From Serpula lacrymans var. lacrymans S7.9 (taxonomy: Eukaryota; Basidiomycota; Agaricomycetes; Boletales; Serpulaceae), in assembly GCF_000218685.1 (NCBI RefSeq), contig NW_006763302.1, positions 912,868 through 976,867 on the forward strand: DNA of 64,000 nucleotides, read 5' to 3'. The translations under genes were made by a program, and so were the position numbers. Shown here piece after piece: positions 1 through 12,925 of the stretch; the stretch's first letter is position 1, and every line of letters starts with the position of its first letter. Below the pieces are notes generated by a model. That model saw nothing but the letters and a program-made list of their open reading frames with translations. It ran no database searches and was not told where the DNA came from.

Positions 1-2
1 AG

Positions 3-2094
3 TCCACTAAATCTTCACCAGTGGCTTCCAAAACAGCGACTACTGCTACTCCCCATACGAATCCAGGAGGTGGCACTTGTCCTGGTGATGGACGATGCGA
101 TGGCACCGGAGGCACGACAGCATGTTCTGGCTGTCCTACGTATAATAACGCTCTTGCTGTTTCAGCGCGCCTTGAGACAGAACCTAGTGATCTTCCACCT
201 CAAAACCCCCCTCAAGCTCCTGGATCTCCTCCTGCGGAGGCGTCCTCGCCTAATGTGGAGGGCGAAAGTCCAAGTGCCACTGGACAGAGCGCAGTCAACG
301 GGCGCGCAAGGGCACGAGCTGCAGTGGGCGCATTGAGCTGCGCCAACTGTGGGACAAGCACCACGCCCCTTTGGAGGCGAGATGACGTTGGCAACAACAT
401 TTGTAACGCGTGCGGTACGTCTCGATCTGCTGTCTTCGCTTTACTTTCGTTGTCATTTTTTTTACGTGTCAATACGCCTCGCGTCCCACTTATTGCCCCA
501 AGGGCTTCTTCCGGCGTCTTTTCTATGACACGTAGAGCGTGTTGCGGGCATTCCGATTCTCTCCTTGGTCGCCCGCGACCCTTGATGGGAAAATGGGGGA
601 TCTTATCAGTTTTGGTTTTCGCTTGTCTAATCTTGTTTATTCTCCCACGATTCCGTTATGCTGCCTTTTTTGATAAGATTATTTCCGCGGTTGGCCTGCT
701 GGACTTGTCCGATTCTGCGGCATTTCTAGCTAATTTTTTTCATCCACCAATTTCTGCCCGTTGTTATCATCACCTGATTACTTACAACTCGTTTCGCTAC
801 TGCAGGGTTGTATTTCAAGCTCCATGGAACTCACCGACCGAATTCTATGAAGAAGACGGTCATCAAGCGGAGAAAACGCGTTCCCGCTGCAGCGGGAATG
901 GGTCCTGGAGGTGGATCAGGGCGGATGTCAGATCAAGCTGCAGCCGAAGCTCTCGTTGCTGTTGGTCGGCTTGGTCAACATGCCGGTGGAGGTACTGGTG
1001 AAGATAGTGAAAGCGAAGCACAGGAGCAGCCAAGGAGGAAGAGAACGCGAAGAGGGAGGAGTGAAAGGGAGAAGGGTAGAACACGGGAGAAAGACGATGA
1101 TGAGGACATGGGTGAACCGGCTGATGAAGAGCCACAGAGAGAACTTGCGCGTACGCGTGGAAGAGAGGCATCGCGCAGAAAGCATTCACGCGATTCGCAC
1201 GGCTCCACTTGGGAGGGCGGCAGTATTCAGCAAATCGCAGACGCGGCGGCATCAGTTCTCGCAGGTCCTTCAGCTGGCTCACCTTCGGCACTCGATCATC
1301 ATCACGGGCAGCGCGCACATTCGTTACCCCGCGGGTTGCAGCAAAGTGAAGTGCTAGAACGCTACGCTCATGGACATCTTCCTCGTCCTGCAAGTCATGG
1401 GCAGTTCATGGCATCGTCACACACGGGATTCGACCTTCCGCCATTGAACGCTGCATTGGCCGCCGGTGAGCGGGGTTATGCAGGATATGGCAGTGCAGCT
1501 GGGCTAATGGGAATAGGTCGTGATTTTAGTGGTGCCCCGTCAAGTTACATCAGGTCGGGATCCAACGCACCAAGCAGAACGCATTCGCCCCTCAATCCGG
1601 GTGTAGCTGCTGCAAATGCGGCTTACGTGTTACCACCACCCCATGGGCACCATTATTATGGTCAGGCGGGAGTTCATGGACATTCTCCACCTCCCCCGCA
1701 TATGCTGGCTCAGTCGCACGAAGGCCTGAATGGCGTCCTGGCGTCGAGTGTCCCGTCAGTTAGCGAGCTGAGACAGCACTATATCGAACTTCACGAACAG
1801 CGGAAAAGATTGGAGGAGATGATTGAAAAGACGGATCGATTGATGCTGGGAGTCAAGCGTGGAATTGATGATATGCTTGGTGCACCACAACCGCACCAGC
1901 AACACCAGCAACACCAACACCAACAACAGCAGAACCCGCCTCCTCCTTCATCGTCTCCTCAGCAGCAACAGACTCAGCAGCCATCGCAGAGCGGGATAGT
2001 TGCTGGTGCCATACCACTGATGCGTGCGGGTGATCGTGACCGGAATAGGGAGCCCGTATGGCCTATCGTGGATTCCTCTGCTCCCAGGGAGTGA
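3..2094 (+). CDS. sre1: Iron-responsive GATA-type transcription repressor (SRE/Urbs1/Fep1 family), 5'-partial
   Basis: The reading frame is open to the window edge, so the start and a first GATA finger probably lie upstream. The visible part begins with the Cys-rich linker typical of this family ([16 protein letters not shown]...CSGCP), followed by a GATA finger, C-x2-C-x17-C-x2-C, starting [15 protein letters not shown]. The finger is split by an intron at 415-805; joining 414 to 806 gives ...[15 protein letters not shown] with the basic tail. Family knowledge: these factors bind GATA sites and repress siderophore and iron-uptake genes when iron is sufficient, and the Cys-rich linker is tied to iron sensing. 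The C-terminal half is Ser/His/Gln/Pro-rich, with a short predicted coiled coil ([19 protein letters not shown]) just before a Gln/His tract, then the stop. The 391-nt intron is long for this region. No siderophore genes are nearby. Confidence 0.9.
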
Positions 2095-2865
2095 GGTAGC
2101 AATGGTTGCTATCTTGCCTGGCTACTCAACTCTCGAATCATACTTGGGAAGCATTTTATCGCTCCTTAGCCTTGTTCGTCTTATTATTTTCTCCTATCTA
2201 TCCAGAAACCCCACTCCCAACATCTTATACCTGGTATTTTCTAAAACGAACTCGTGGATAATCCTCTCTCTATATTCTTATATGGATCATATTTTATTTG
2301 TCGGCCTGCGTAGATATTTTATTTTGTTGCGGGGGCAAAACAAAACAACCCAGCGACCGGCGTTTTGTATATATCACTTTTCTAGTGTTCACTTTTGTCG
2401 ATTCTGCTTTGTTGAGCTATTCATGTTTGTCTCTTACTTTATGTTTCCGATTTCACCCCTGTTCATGTTTAGTGCATTCATCTGATGCCTTTATTCATCC
2501 AGTAGGCCGTATCTTCATGTTTCGTATATAATATCTATGTACATAGGCCAATAGTAGTGTGGAGCACTGATCATTTATTCCGGTCGTTGTTCTCTAATAT
2601 GATAGATTTGTTTATAGCTTTTGGCTATTTTCTATTTACGAATGAACGTTGGAGTCTTAGTCGTAGAGGGTTGTAGGAATAACTCGATAGTAATACAAGA
2701 TAGAGTAAGTGTATAGGAACTATAGGTCATATCGACCAAGGAATACTGATACATATGGATATATAGATGGAAAACAAAATAGCAGCTACAATATCCTGTT
2801 GTTGATATAAACCACGCCACGTACAAATACAAGACTCAGGTCCATTTTCCTTGACCATTCCTTGC
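2095..2865. other. Convergent 3' intergenic stretch
   Basis: AT-rich spacer between two genes that converge on it. It presumably holds both 3' UTRs. Open frames here are short and have no recognisable domain. Confidence 0.6.
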
Positions 2866-4121
2866 CTAGGATTTGTGGATACGAATGTGCTGCCCAAGAT
2901 TGTCTCTTCGACTGAAAGCTCGGTCGCAGTCTTCGACTGGGCAACAAAATGCTAGATAAATTAATTGATGTGAGACAATCACGAATAGACTGATGAAGTG
3001 GACGAACGTTTCTCATTTGTATGGATTGAGCGGACGTGCCTCTTCAAATGTTCTCCCCTCACGAAGCACTTTCCGCAGCCGTTGACTGTGCAAGTGTACG
3101 TCCGCATGCCTTTCTTCATCTTATCCTTGCTGCGCATCACGATGGATTGGCCACCGGATACTGGCACCTTTCTCCCGCGAGATTTTTTGGTGAGGTTGGG
3201 GACGGGGACGGGAAGATATGTGGAAGAGCGGTCTCTGCGAGCTGGTATTTTGCCAGAAGCGATGTCGTTTGGGGATGATGGGTAGCGGGGAGCGTAATCT
3301 GAGTCAGAGGGACAGTAAGAGCTGTTGTTACTTTCCTGCTCCTCGTCGTCCTTGTACACCTCGTCCTCTCCTTCTTCTAGGTCTTCCATTTTGAACATTG
3401 CGGGTGCAACGTCGGGGAAAGAAGAAGGATCATGGGTAATAGCAGTGGGCGGCACGATAGCGCTTTGCGGGGGATCTGAGACATTGCCCATCACCTCTGA
3501 CATATGGACGGTGCATGGCGATTCGCGAGTGTGGTGAAATAACAGGGCTGGATCGCTATTCGCAAGTCTGGCGTACATTTCGACCTCTTCTGGGCTGCTG
3601 CTCAGAAAGTCGGAGCGTTGAACAGAGTTGGGGACGTCGAGCTGACTCACTGCAGAGGCGTCCCATGTTCCATCTGAAGTCAGCCACTGAGACTGAGGGG
3701 GGATAGTGGGATATGAATTCTGTGAATCTGTGGAGTCATTGTCGAGCGTCAAACCCATGATATTGGAAGAACCAAAGTCCATGTCCATATTTGCGCTTGG
3801 CGACGATCCGGACGACACCCCCGACGAAACTTGATCCGAATCATATGAGACAGATGGGTATGGTGGGCTACCGGCCATTGATAGATCCATTGGGAAGAAG
3901 GTTGGTTTGGAGAAGAAGGTGGGGTCTATGGACAGAGCTCCACCCAAGCTTGGGTCGTCCAAGTTCCAGGAGAAAGGGTCATGCGGCTGATATTCAGTGT
4001 TCTCGAGCAGGGCTCGGACTCTGTCTTCCTCAGACATGTCAGAAGGGTATGGGTGACTTCTGAGCAAGTGAGAGGAGGGGGTAAAAAACGATATGGTAGG
4101 GTGACAGCAGACATACGCCAT
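2866..4121 (-). CDS. C2H2 zinc-finger transcription factor with two C-terminal fingers
   Basis: Model of 380 aa in three exons: 4121-4117 (ATGGC), 4059-3008 and 2951-2866. The first intron has a GTATGT donor and a CTCAG acceptor and gives MASHPYPSDMSEEDRV; if it is not real, the in-frame ATG at 4037 is the likely start. The body is Ser/Pro/acidic-rich with no other domain. The C-terminus has two C2H2 fingers. The first, ending GEHLKRHVRSIHTNEK, lies in exon 2; the second, CPVEDCDRAFSRRDNLGQH, is recovered only by splicing 3008 to 2951, and the protein ends a few residues after it. This pair resembles the Msn2/Seb1 stress-factor fingers, which bind short C-rich (CCCCT-type) elements in ascomycetes; that function is inference here. 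Transcribed divergently from opi1. Confidence 0.8.
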
Positions 4122-4761
4122 TTAACAGATAGGTGAAGTCTATTGAGGTCCACGGAAGGCCATGTTTTGCCTGATTGAATGGGATCGAGCCCGTGCGGAC
4201 AAAATGGAATGGAGCAAAGCTGGAGTCAGTGAGCGCCGCTGAGATTTAAACGAACGGAAAGATCGGTGTGGTCGACTGTATTGGACTGAAACCGAGCCGC
4301 GCCTGGAGTATGTCTTGGCCACCTGGACTGGGTTTCCTGTCGGATCCCGGTCCCGCATGCTAACCTACGAGCTGTAAGCTGTGAACCACACGCGGGTATT
4401 ATAAAGAAACCTCACTGTAAACAGCCATAGGACGAGACAGGTGAGTGCTGCTGGCTTGTTTTTCCTTTGCCTTTGAGGGCGTTCCTTCTCAACCTGATTG
4501 AGGGTGATTAGCTAATCAGATTGCAATATGACCCAAAGCGGGGGCGGTGAGTCAACAAGGACAAGCAGAAAGCCAAACAAAGGCTCCATGTGGAAAGTGG
4601 TTGCGCATGTTACGCCATTGCAGTTAGCATGTGAATTTATTTGTCCCCAAAGAACTTTGAAATGGGACCTATAATTGGATTGGCATGTGCTCCAGCCTCG
4701 AGCTCGCCTCTCTGCACGACGTCCAGCTTAGGCTCAGCCCTCCTTGACATCGTCGTCAACA
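4122..4761. promoter_or_regulatory. Divergent promoter region between the C2H2 factor and opi1
   Basis: A 640-bp gap upstream of both starts. It contains a perfect 14-bp palindrome, TGATTAGCTAATCA, at 4505-4518, a plausible dimeric operator, and a TATAAA-like stretch near 4400. Nothing in it looks coding. Confidence 0.4.
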
Positions 4762-7048
4762 ATGCCCGAGTCTGCCTCCTCGTCGTCTGCAACAACGTCT
4801 GCATCCAGCTTACTCGACGACCACGATGAAAGTGTTCGTATCGCCGTACGCGCTCTCGGCGATATGAGGAACAATGCTCGTGCTTCCTCTGCCATGTGTA
4901 TGTTCTAAATGCTGGTTATATCACAATAGTTAAACCGTTCATGTTTTTTTATACGGGCAGCCTCTCAAGTAACTTCAGTCTCATCAATGGCATCGCCCTC
5001 ATCACCGCCCTTACCATCACCGGCACAGACACATGAAGATTCCAACTCGCCAGACTTTGTATCCCGAGTGTCCCACTTTCCTATTGTCAACACTGCTTTG
5101 CGGGCATATGAGCATGGAAAAGCTAGCTCACGAGTCGTCAAAGTTAGCTTTCATTATCCTTTGGCATTGTCATCCCGCTGACAATATTCTTTCGTAATCA
5201 GTACGGCGCAGAGATGATGGAGTCGTCTGTAAAGACCATATCTCGCCCTGTGATTGAGAGATTGCCGGTAAATGTTAATCAGCTCGATGAATTTGCTTGT
5301 AGGCAGCTAGACCGGGTGTGTTTTCCTTATCGATCTCTTTCTAGCTGCAAACTCCTTGCACGCAATGATACTCGAACTGACATTTCACTTTATAGCTTGG
5401 CAGATATCGCCGTGCTTCCAGTAATGACTTGGAACGAATGCAAACTGATGAACAAGACGCATATACCAGAGATCACCCTCCATCTCCAATCCCAAGGATT
5501 CAAGCAGTCACCCCACCTCAATCAACTAGCAATTCAAAAGCGTCCGCAGACCGACAAGGATGGCTCGAAAGTAAGTCTCATTGCGCTATAGTGCAAGAAT
5601 AATTTTTTTCACAAACAGGCTATAAACAGCCAACAGCCCCTTTGTCCATCCTCCGCCACCGCCACCAACGGAAAGCAGGACACCAACTCCTCAGAGCCGA
5701 GAAGACTCTGTCGAACAAAATCAGCAGGAAGTCGTACCGCGCAGCCGTTGGCAAAATGTACTTCTAGAAGCTGGAGGCATTGGCGCAGCTGTGAGCGAGG
5801 AAAGCATGCGCAGGCTTAAGTATTGTCTGCAGTGGCTTCAGGTGAGTTTACTGAGACAAAATTCGACGCCGGTACTAAGCTTCGTCCAGTATGCTACGTC
5901 CCACATCGACGCTCAAATCCTCATTCTTCGTGATTTCATGGTCTCCCTTCAAAATACGACCTCCTCGTCCTCTTCGCCCGATGCCATCATCTCTGCCACC
6001 CATATGCGCACTCTAATGGATGTGAGACGTGATGTAGTACATACTATCCGTCAGGTAGTCGATGTCGTTAGCAAATATGCTGGCGGTGCATTGCCGGAGC
6101 CTGCACGCACTCGTGTCAGGGGGTTCATCTTACACCTCCCACAACGCTGGGCAAGTGCAGCCTACATGATGGCCGATGGCCCCGTCACAGGTCATAGTTC
6201 GAGTGCATCAGTGGGGGCTGCTGGAGGCGGTACAGGAAGGAGAAGCCGTGCTTCACGCTATCAACATCACCGGGAGAGGGGTGCTGGCTCTATGGCAGGT
6301 TCTAATCTCTCTACTCCAGCTTCCTCCCGCGCTTCATCACCCATGTCGTCTCCACGCATCATGCCTCGTACAGCAGGCGTACCGCCCACCGCGAGTGCGG
6401 CAACGCAAGCCGCACAGCGGATATTAACTCTTGCCACAGAAAGTTTGGATATGATGAGAGGTGTGACAGGCGTCGTTAAAGAGAGTCTTGACAGAGCCGA
6501 CGCGTCAGTTTTTCTTCGAGAAGTGTCTTATTGATATTGATCCGTTTTCATTCATATGTTCTAGATGGGTTGAGCGCCTACGTATTGTTGGACTTCAACG
6601 GCAACAACGATTACATGATGACAATTATGAAGAGGGATCACCTCGCGGATCTGTTGATTCGTCACCCCGCTCTTCTCACCATCATCGGCGCTCCGATAGA
6701 CATTCTCTTCCAACGCTGTCGTCCACTCTCTCGTCGCGGTCGGCAACACCTGCGCAAGGTGGTACGCCATATTCATCCGTTCCTTCTACTCCCGTCGAAT
6801 CTGCGTTGGGTCTGGCTATCGGTGATGGTCCAGGCCTGTCAGCGGCAACCTCGTTAAGTTCATTGTGCCTCGACGGGTATGAGACTCCCCGAAGTAGCAT
6901 GCGCAGCTTGAAGGGAGAACAGCTAGCAAAAAGGGGGAGCAGTAGTGGCAGCGAGAGAGATGATTCTGACATGTACGATCGTAATGACGGCGGCGACTTG
7001 AGAAAGGAAAAGGAAAGTATCAAAGTAGAAATGGATGTGGATGGATAA
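4762..7048 (+). CDS. opi1: Opi1-family transcriptional regulator of phospholipid/inositol genes
   Basis: Seven exons (4762-4897, 4961-5142, 5202-5315, 5396-5570, 5630-5841, 5890-6503, 6565-7048) give 638 aa. The N-terminus (DESVRIAVRALGDMRNNAR) and the block LRAYEHGKASSRVVKYGAEM / ESSVKTISRPVIERLPVNV / DEFACRQLDRL are the conserved Opi1 signature. A second conserved block, WQNVLLEAGGIGAAVSEES followed by LKYCLQWLQYATSHIDAQI, spans the exon 5/6 junction. The C-terminal part is Ser-rich and acidic. In yeast, Opi1 is held at the ER by phosphatidic acid and VAP protein and represses INO genes when released; the same role is inferred here. The exon 5 acceptor at 5629 was chosen over an upstream AG because that one reads into a stop. 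Confidence 0.9.
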
Positions 7049-8306
7049 GGCGATGTAGTTTTATGTTTCTTCTGCTTTGAACACTGTTACTCTACTAATC
7101 TGTCTCACTGACTGAGTTATTTATTGGGTCTGGGTAATGATCTGTAGTACTATGTTGCCTTGGATTATTTTTGATGCTTATGATGCACGCTTTTGTATAC
7201 ATGTCGCAGGGCGATCGACCTTTGGTTATTAGATAGGGTAATGATTTTTCTACTGCCGTGATACTTATTATTCTCATTCTCAGTATGTGGGTGTTCTTGA
7301 TGCTGTCAACGCCGTCGCTCTTCCCGAGTCTACTGATTGGAAGGCATTCTTTACACTTGTCTTATACAGCATTAACGTAATGCAATAACTCCGACTGTCG
7401 TCGACGCCTTCTTTCCGGGCTGGCACATTCAACTACAGTTTAGCTGAAAACCTACCATACCGCCGTACGTGAACCCTCCTACGCAAAAAAGCCAGGTCAC
7501 GTTCAGCCTGAACTGTTCTTATCATTACTCCGGATCGATCATATGAACGTTCTTCCCATGCGAAATGGCCGAAGAAAAATGTGTTCTACAGAACACATTC
7601 ATGTTGCACCGCGATATGGACGTTCCAATTGTTTGATGGTCAATAACTAGAATACCGAATCTCGATGCGGAAATAATTATAACGGCGATCTCTGGTAATG
7701 TATCAGCCTGAGGGCCTCGAGGTCAGTAAATTTAAGATTTTTCGTCACCTGCTCGCCTCGTGTGGGGATGACGCTACAAAGACTAAAACCCGGACTTGGG
7801 TTAACGTTACTGGTTCTCGAACTGGACAATGTGCCCCCTTGTAAGAATATTTCCTAAACATATCATGGCCATCGCAAAACCTTACACTTACAGGGCCATA
7901 TACTGCCGTAGCAAGATTCAAGACTCGGACGGACTCTGACCCTGATTTCCGAAAGTCGTTAGGGCCACTACCCATTATCTGCCAGAGTGGGTAGATGTAT
8001 AATATGTTTAGGAGTATGATCTCCGTCTTTTGATTTCTGAAAGTTAACAATTTGCGCCTTCATTTTGCGTTTTGATTTTTTCAAGTAATTTTAGTTAAAG
8101 AAGATGGGTGTGTGTTTGCCGCCCTAATTTCAAAAGCACTGGCGGCCAGGGTATCTACGATGAAAATGCTGTTATATATATCTTATCTGTCGGACGCGAA
8201 GAGAATGGTGTGTGCTTATAATCGCTCAAATGGAACTTGTGTGGTCAGGTCCACACTCCAGCCCCAACCTCTCCCCACGAGCCCTCCACAGACAGAAGGC
8301 ATATCA
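7049..8306. other. Intergenic spacer, opi1 to P450
   Basis: No open frame with a recognisable domain. It contains the opi1 3' region and presumably the P450 promoter. Nothing else identified. Confidence 0.5.
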
Positions 8307-10451
8307 ATGATGTTTTCCGACATTACCTTACTTTCTATCTGTGGCATCGTAGCATTTGTTCTGGCTATCAAGTACTGCAACAGATCGAACGTACGTCTGC
8401 CCTTGCACTCCATTCGACATCTCATCAGACAAGCTGTAGCTCGATCACATTCCAACGATGGGGCCTTCTGGTTTTTTCCTATCGTATTTAGGAGCATGGA
8501 AGTTCCTGTTTCACGCTACTGATGTGTTACAAGACGGCTATGCAAACGTAAGTATAGTCACCCTGTCATCAACACCACTTCCTCATGGTCTCCGAAAGTA
8601 CAAGGGCATTCCTTTCAAAATTGCTGACATACATAATTGGATCGTTATCATAAGTGGTCGTCAGTTGATCGAAGAGCTTCGAAGAGCTCCGGACGACGCA
8701 CTTTCGGGAAATGAAGCGCTCAACGATGTAAGGTTCTCGTACATGTTCCTCCTTCTCATGAGCTCTGATTAGGCTACACGTTTTCAAGATTGTAAAGGTA
8801 GAGTATACGCTAGGCTCTGGGATACGACATAATCCATACCATTTACCGATTGTCCGCACCCAATTGACTCGGAACTTGGCCACTCAATTTTTGGACATCC
8901 AAGATGAAATTGCGACTGCTTTCGACGATGTTCTTCCTATTAAAAATAAAGGTAAACTGGAAAAAGTTTGATCTATGAGCAAAACCTCACTCATGGTAAC
9001 TGGTGATCTTTTAAGATTGGGTGAAATTACCTGCATTCAACGCAATTATGGATGTCATATCTCGTGCCAGTAGCCGTGTATTTGTAGGCCTGCCTTTGTG
9101 TAAGTTTTTCCAATCCTCTTTACAACCCTACCTAATCGCTTTTTCGTCAGGTCGGGATCATGATTGGAGATCTTGGAATATCCAGTTCGCCCTCGATATT
9201 GCATATACTGCACTTACCCTCAAGATATTCCCTAAATTTATGACACCGTATGTCATCTTCCCGCTTACAGACACCATATCTCCAATGTTTCGTCGCAGAT
9301 TAATTGCCAAATGCTTCACTTGTATACCCGCTGATATCGCTCGTGGGATGAACCATTTAGGACCAATCATCAAAGAACGCCAGAGATATCTGGACGAATT
9401 TGGTAGTGAATGGGCTGATAAGCCGGTACGTGCTATATTTGTTTTTTTGCTATGACACATCCTATATGGGAATACATAGAACGACCTGCTGTCATGGCTC
9501 ATGGATGAAGCCCAAGGGGAAGAACGTTCCATTCGTAGCCTCACTCTACGCGTTTATGCCATTAGCTTTGCTGCGATTCATGTTCGTTCTTTGTTTCTCA
9601 TCATTCATAGTTGTGGACTCTTATGAACCATCATGTTCCTATAACAGACATCGTCAACAGTGAGCTTGCTTCCCATTACTCTTTGCGCGCTCAACGTACC
9701 GTGTGTACTTGTTATTTCAGATCTTCACGCATGCCTTGTTTCAACTAGCTGCGAATCCACAATATGTTCAACCATTGCGCGAAGAAGTAATGACGATCGT
9801 CGAAAAGGAAGGATGGTCCAAGGCTGCAATGGCAAAAATGCACAAAGTCGACAGCTTCATAAAGGAAGTTCTTCGGTTTGTTGGGACAGGATCTTGTATG
9901 TTACTCCTCCAAACCAGCCTCTTCGTACCCCTATAATGACTTCATCATGCTGACATGCGACCCTCGTAGTGGCCATGCATCGTAAAGCGCTGAAAGACTT
10001 CACTTTTTCGGATGGCACTTTCATCCCCGCGGGAACTCTTCTCGCGGTTCCCTCTATCGCCACCCACCATGACGGCGAAACGTACGAAAACCCTGGCGTT
10101 TTCGATCCTTTTCGATTCGCACACTTGCAAACCGAAAAAGGACAAGAAATCAAGCGTAGGATGGTTTCTGTCAGCGCAGATTGCATCGCTTTTGGTTATG
10201 GCAGACATGCATGGTTTGTGGCCGCTATATATCGTCTGAACTTGAGAGTGGTCACTTAAAACCGATGATTGATTAGCCCTGGCCGCTTTTTTGCCGCCAC
10301 CGTGCTCAAAACAATGATGGCACATATAGTCGTCACGTACGATGTCAAAATGGAAAAAGAGGGTGTAGTGCCTGACAACCAAACATTCAGCTTTTCCACT
10401 TTTCCTCATCCCGAGGCCGAAGTGATGTTTAGGAGGCGCTCGGTATCGTAA
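8307..10451 (+). CDS. Cytochrome P450 monooxygenase
   Basis: Twelve exons (8307-8390, 8440-8547, 8599-8727, 8789-8951, 9016-9099, 9151-9247, 9299-9425, 9480-9581, 9648-9659, 9721-9895, 9970-10213, 10277-10451) join in frame to 499 aa, normal for a fungal P450. There is an N-terminal membrane anchor (LLSICGIVAFVLAIKYC) and a proline-rich hinge (IPTMGPSGFF). The I-helix region FAAIHTSST is assembled from three exons, one only 12 nt long. The K-helix ExxR is in KEVLRF, the PERF-like region in NPGVFDPFRF, and the heme loop is FGYGRHACPGRFF with the cysteine ligand, split by the last intron. It resembles Agaricomycete P450s of the CYP512/CYP5150 kind; substrate unknown. No redox partner gene lies next to it. 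Confidence 0.88.
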
Positions 10452-10639
10452 AGGGTTTCGTAAAGAGTGTCGTAAAAGGGGTGGTAACAAGGCTTTTCGC
10501 GAAATAGAAATACAGCCCAGTATCATATTCGTAGTTTGTCGTTCTTGGTGCAGCACGTAGATTTTTGGGTTATGTATATAGAGCAACATTTGAATAATGT
10601 GGCTTTCTCAGCACGAGACTCGTAAGAATCTTTACGATC

Positions 10640-12110
10640 CTTGGGGGCTGATTACTGGTGGTAGCGCCGTTCGACGGTATTAATAAAGTATCGCAATTGT
10701 TTGCCCGCCGTACGGCAACCTGTGCATTTGACGTGCAACAGATTAACAAATGAGATCACCTTTAAAAACAAACCATGTAGAATAAATGTCATCTCGAAAA
10801 TATAAGTTTTGTCTTGAATAGCATCCATGAAATCCAACGACGACACGGCAACAACTTCACAAACCACTGCATTGATGGTGATGGTGAGCAGACTTGCAGA
10901 GCCCATCTAAAAAACACACGCTTCCATTCCGACGATAGCCTTATATTGGCCTAATATGATGCTTTTTCTGATTTGAACATCCAGTTGAAACTGATAGCAC
11001 CCACATGCAGCTTCAGGTATTGATACCCGGGATTCTGGCTCCTATAACGATAGATAGGTCGTGAAAGCAGATAGCTTCTATGAAAACGGTCCGATTTCCA
11101 ATGCGCTCGTCGCATCCAGCAACACGATCGCGCTGTTCATGTTCTTGCCATTGAGGTTCAAATGCCCCTGTTCGTAAACCCTATCCAAGCATTACGTCCC
11201 GAAGTCCACACGCGTGCTGCCATGGAAAAAGTTCAACCATCCATCAGCGCCCACAGTGTAGTACGTCTATTGTTTTTTAAATTCACCCCATCCTGTCCTA
11301 ACGCCTGTGTTCTCGCATGGAGCGGATGTTTTCCCTAGATCTATATCCTGTTCTTTTCTTATATAGCCCGTCTGAGGTCCGTGATGGATTACAATGATGG
11401 CGTACCAAAAGTCGGTTGCCATGAGCTCTCGGCGAGCTCACGTGTAAGTTTGTTTATCCCAGGTTTGAAGCACAAGATCGTGAATAACTTTAGGGGCGAA
11501 CGGCGATTGGCAACAGAGCACTTCGGGCCACTCACGGCCGCCAGCTTGTAGCGCAGTCAGCTTGATAAGGGTATCATTTGTAGAAGGCCATCTGCATCAA
11601 TTAATGTCTTGACAAGTATTTGTATTCGATTGATATAACAGAGATACTAGCAGGGAGGCCAATTTCCCACAATTCAGATGTGGACCTTTACTTGCACCAG
11701 TGCTGTGAGCTCTTATTCACGCAAAAGCAACAGCGTACCTTCAGGCAATAACAAACGCAGTTTAGGCGGTATTTCCATTTTTTTTATATCGAGAAAGTAA
11801 GGCCTGATTCAGGAGTTGATGTTGTCCGCTTTGACAGGAAAGCTAGACCTGAATGTTCAAGCTTTAATCAATACTTGTCAAGGCAAACACAGAAAATTAC
11901 TTACATGAAATGCCTGCTCACACTTCGTGAGTGGTTGGTAATGATCTTCTTATCTAACATGCTAACATGCTGGTCGTTAACTCGGAAGGTTTCGAGCATG
12001 ATCAACCTTAGGCGGAAAGCCGTTTTCGATGGAAGATAATTAATCTGAATCAGAAACAGTCAGGACTACTATATCCGGGCCAGTGCACGTCCGTGAAGAA
12101 AAGGTAGACC
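10640..12110 (-). pseudogene. Decayed F-box/LRR-like locus, copy 1
   Basis: No long frame is open. The region is related over about 1 kb to the next locus (12.93-14.2 kb): blocks near 10,850 and 13,000, 11,070 and 13,210, 11,215 and 13,370, and 11,520 and 13,700 line up in order with the same spacing. On the minus strand the fragment INAVVCEVVAV matches MHAVICEVLAS of copy 2, and the pattern resembles the C-terminal leucine-rich part of Agaricomycete F-box proteins. Assignment to that family is inference; no intact F-box was found. Confidence 0.3.
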
Positions 12111-12925
12111 TACCCAGTTTCAGTGAGCGTGTGGCGAGCGGAGCAGGTCCAAGTACAGGACGTACGTAAATATAGTGAAACGTTCTTGGGTCATCCAATA
12201 ATAGGGGGTGTGCTCGAGTAAATCGAGATGGTGGTTAAATTCACCGAACTGGAATTCCTATATAGTCACCTGCCTCTACTGCACACTTACTCACACAATC
12301 ATATCAATGCGCTGATAGACATGAGTTAAAAATGGGATTTGGCACACCATCTACATCGCCCAGCAGCAGCAGCACTCGTGAGTATTTGACACGGAGGGAT
12401 GCTGTTGATAGAGCGAGGAGAAATGGTAATGCCATCTCAGAATTGAGTGTAGAGGGACGGATGATATAGAGATTGTGAAACTGTTCGTTCTCCGAAAGAA
12501 CAAAGATGAGTCAAATTCATCGTAGTTTGTTCACTTTTATGCTCGTTTCATCTATCAATAGACACATGCTATATAGCGTACGCATTTCGAGACTGTCGGC
12601 ACTAGCTTGAACAACATGGTCATGATTTTGGAAGCGGCGATAAGAGCTATGAGTGATGTCAACGGCGGCGGCAGGAACGCGTCTAAGATCTTGTCACAAA
12701 TGGTAAGATTGACGACGGGATGGCATTCAATGCTTTGGCTCGAAACCGCCTCAGCCGCATTTCACTGGTTATAGATGAGAGAGGAGCCACTTCTGGATCA
12801 GACGATATCATTTCAAGCTATGGCGTGCTACTGGCTTACTATAATTTGCCCAGTCTCCAAGCTTTCCATGTGGACTCAGTAGTTATGAAAACAGCTTCTG
12901 ATATGGTCGGGGTCATATTTTACTG
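12111..12925. other. Spacer between the two decayed loci
   Basis: Contains a short plus-strand open frame at 12720-12926 (68 aa) with an LRR-like stretch but no support. Nothing else identified. Confidence 0.3.

Noticed and set aside
21..1001. 326-aa continuous frame at the left edge as a gene
   Set aside because: The second half reads through the GATA-factor intron; splicing 414 to 806 completes the zinc finger, so the continuous frame is an artefact.
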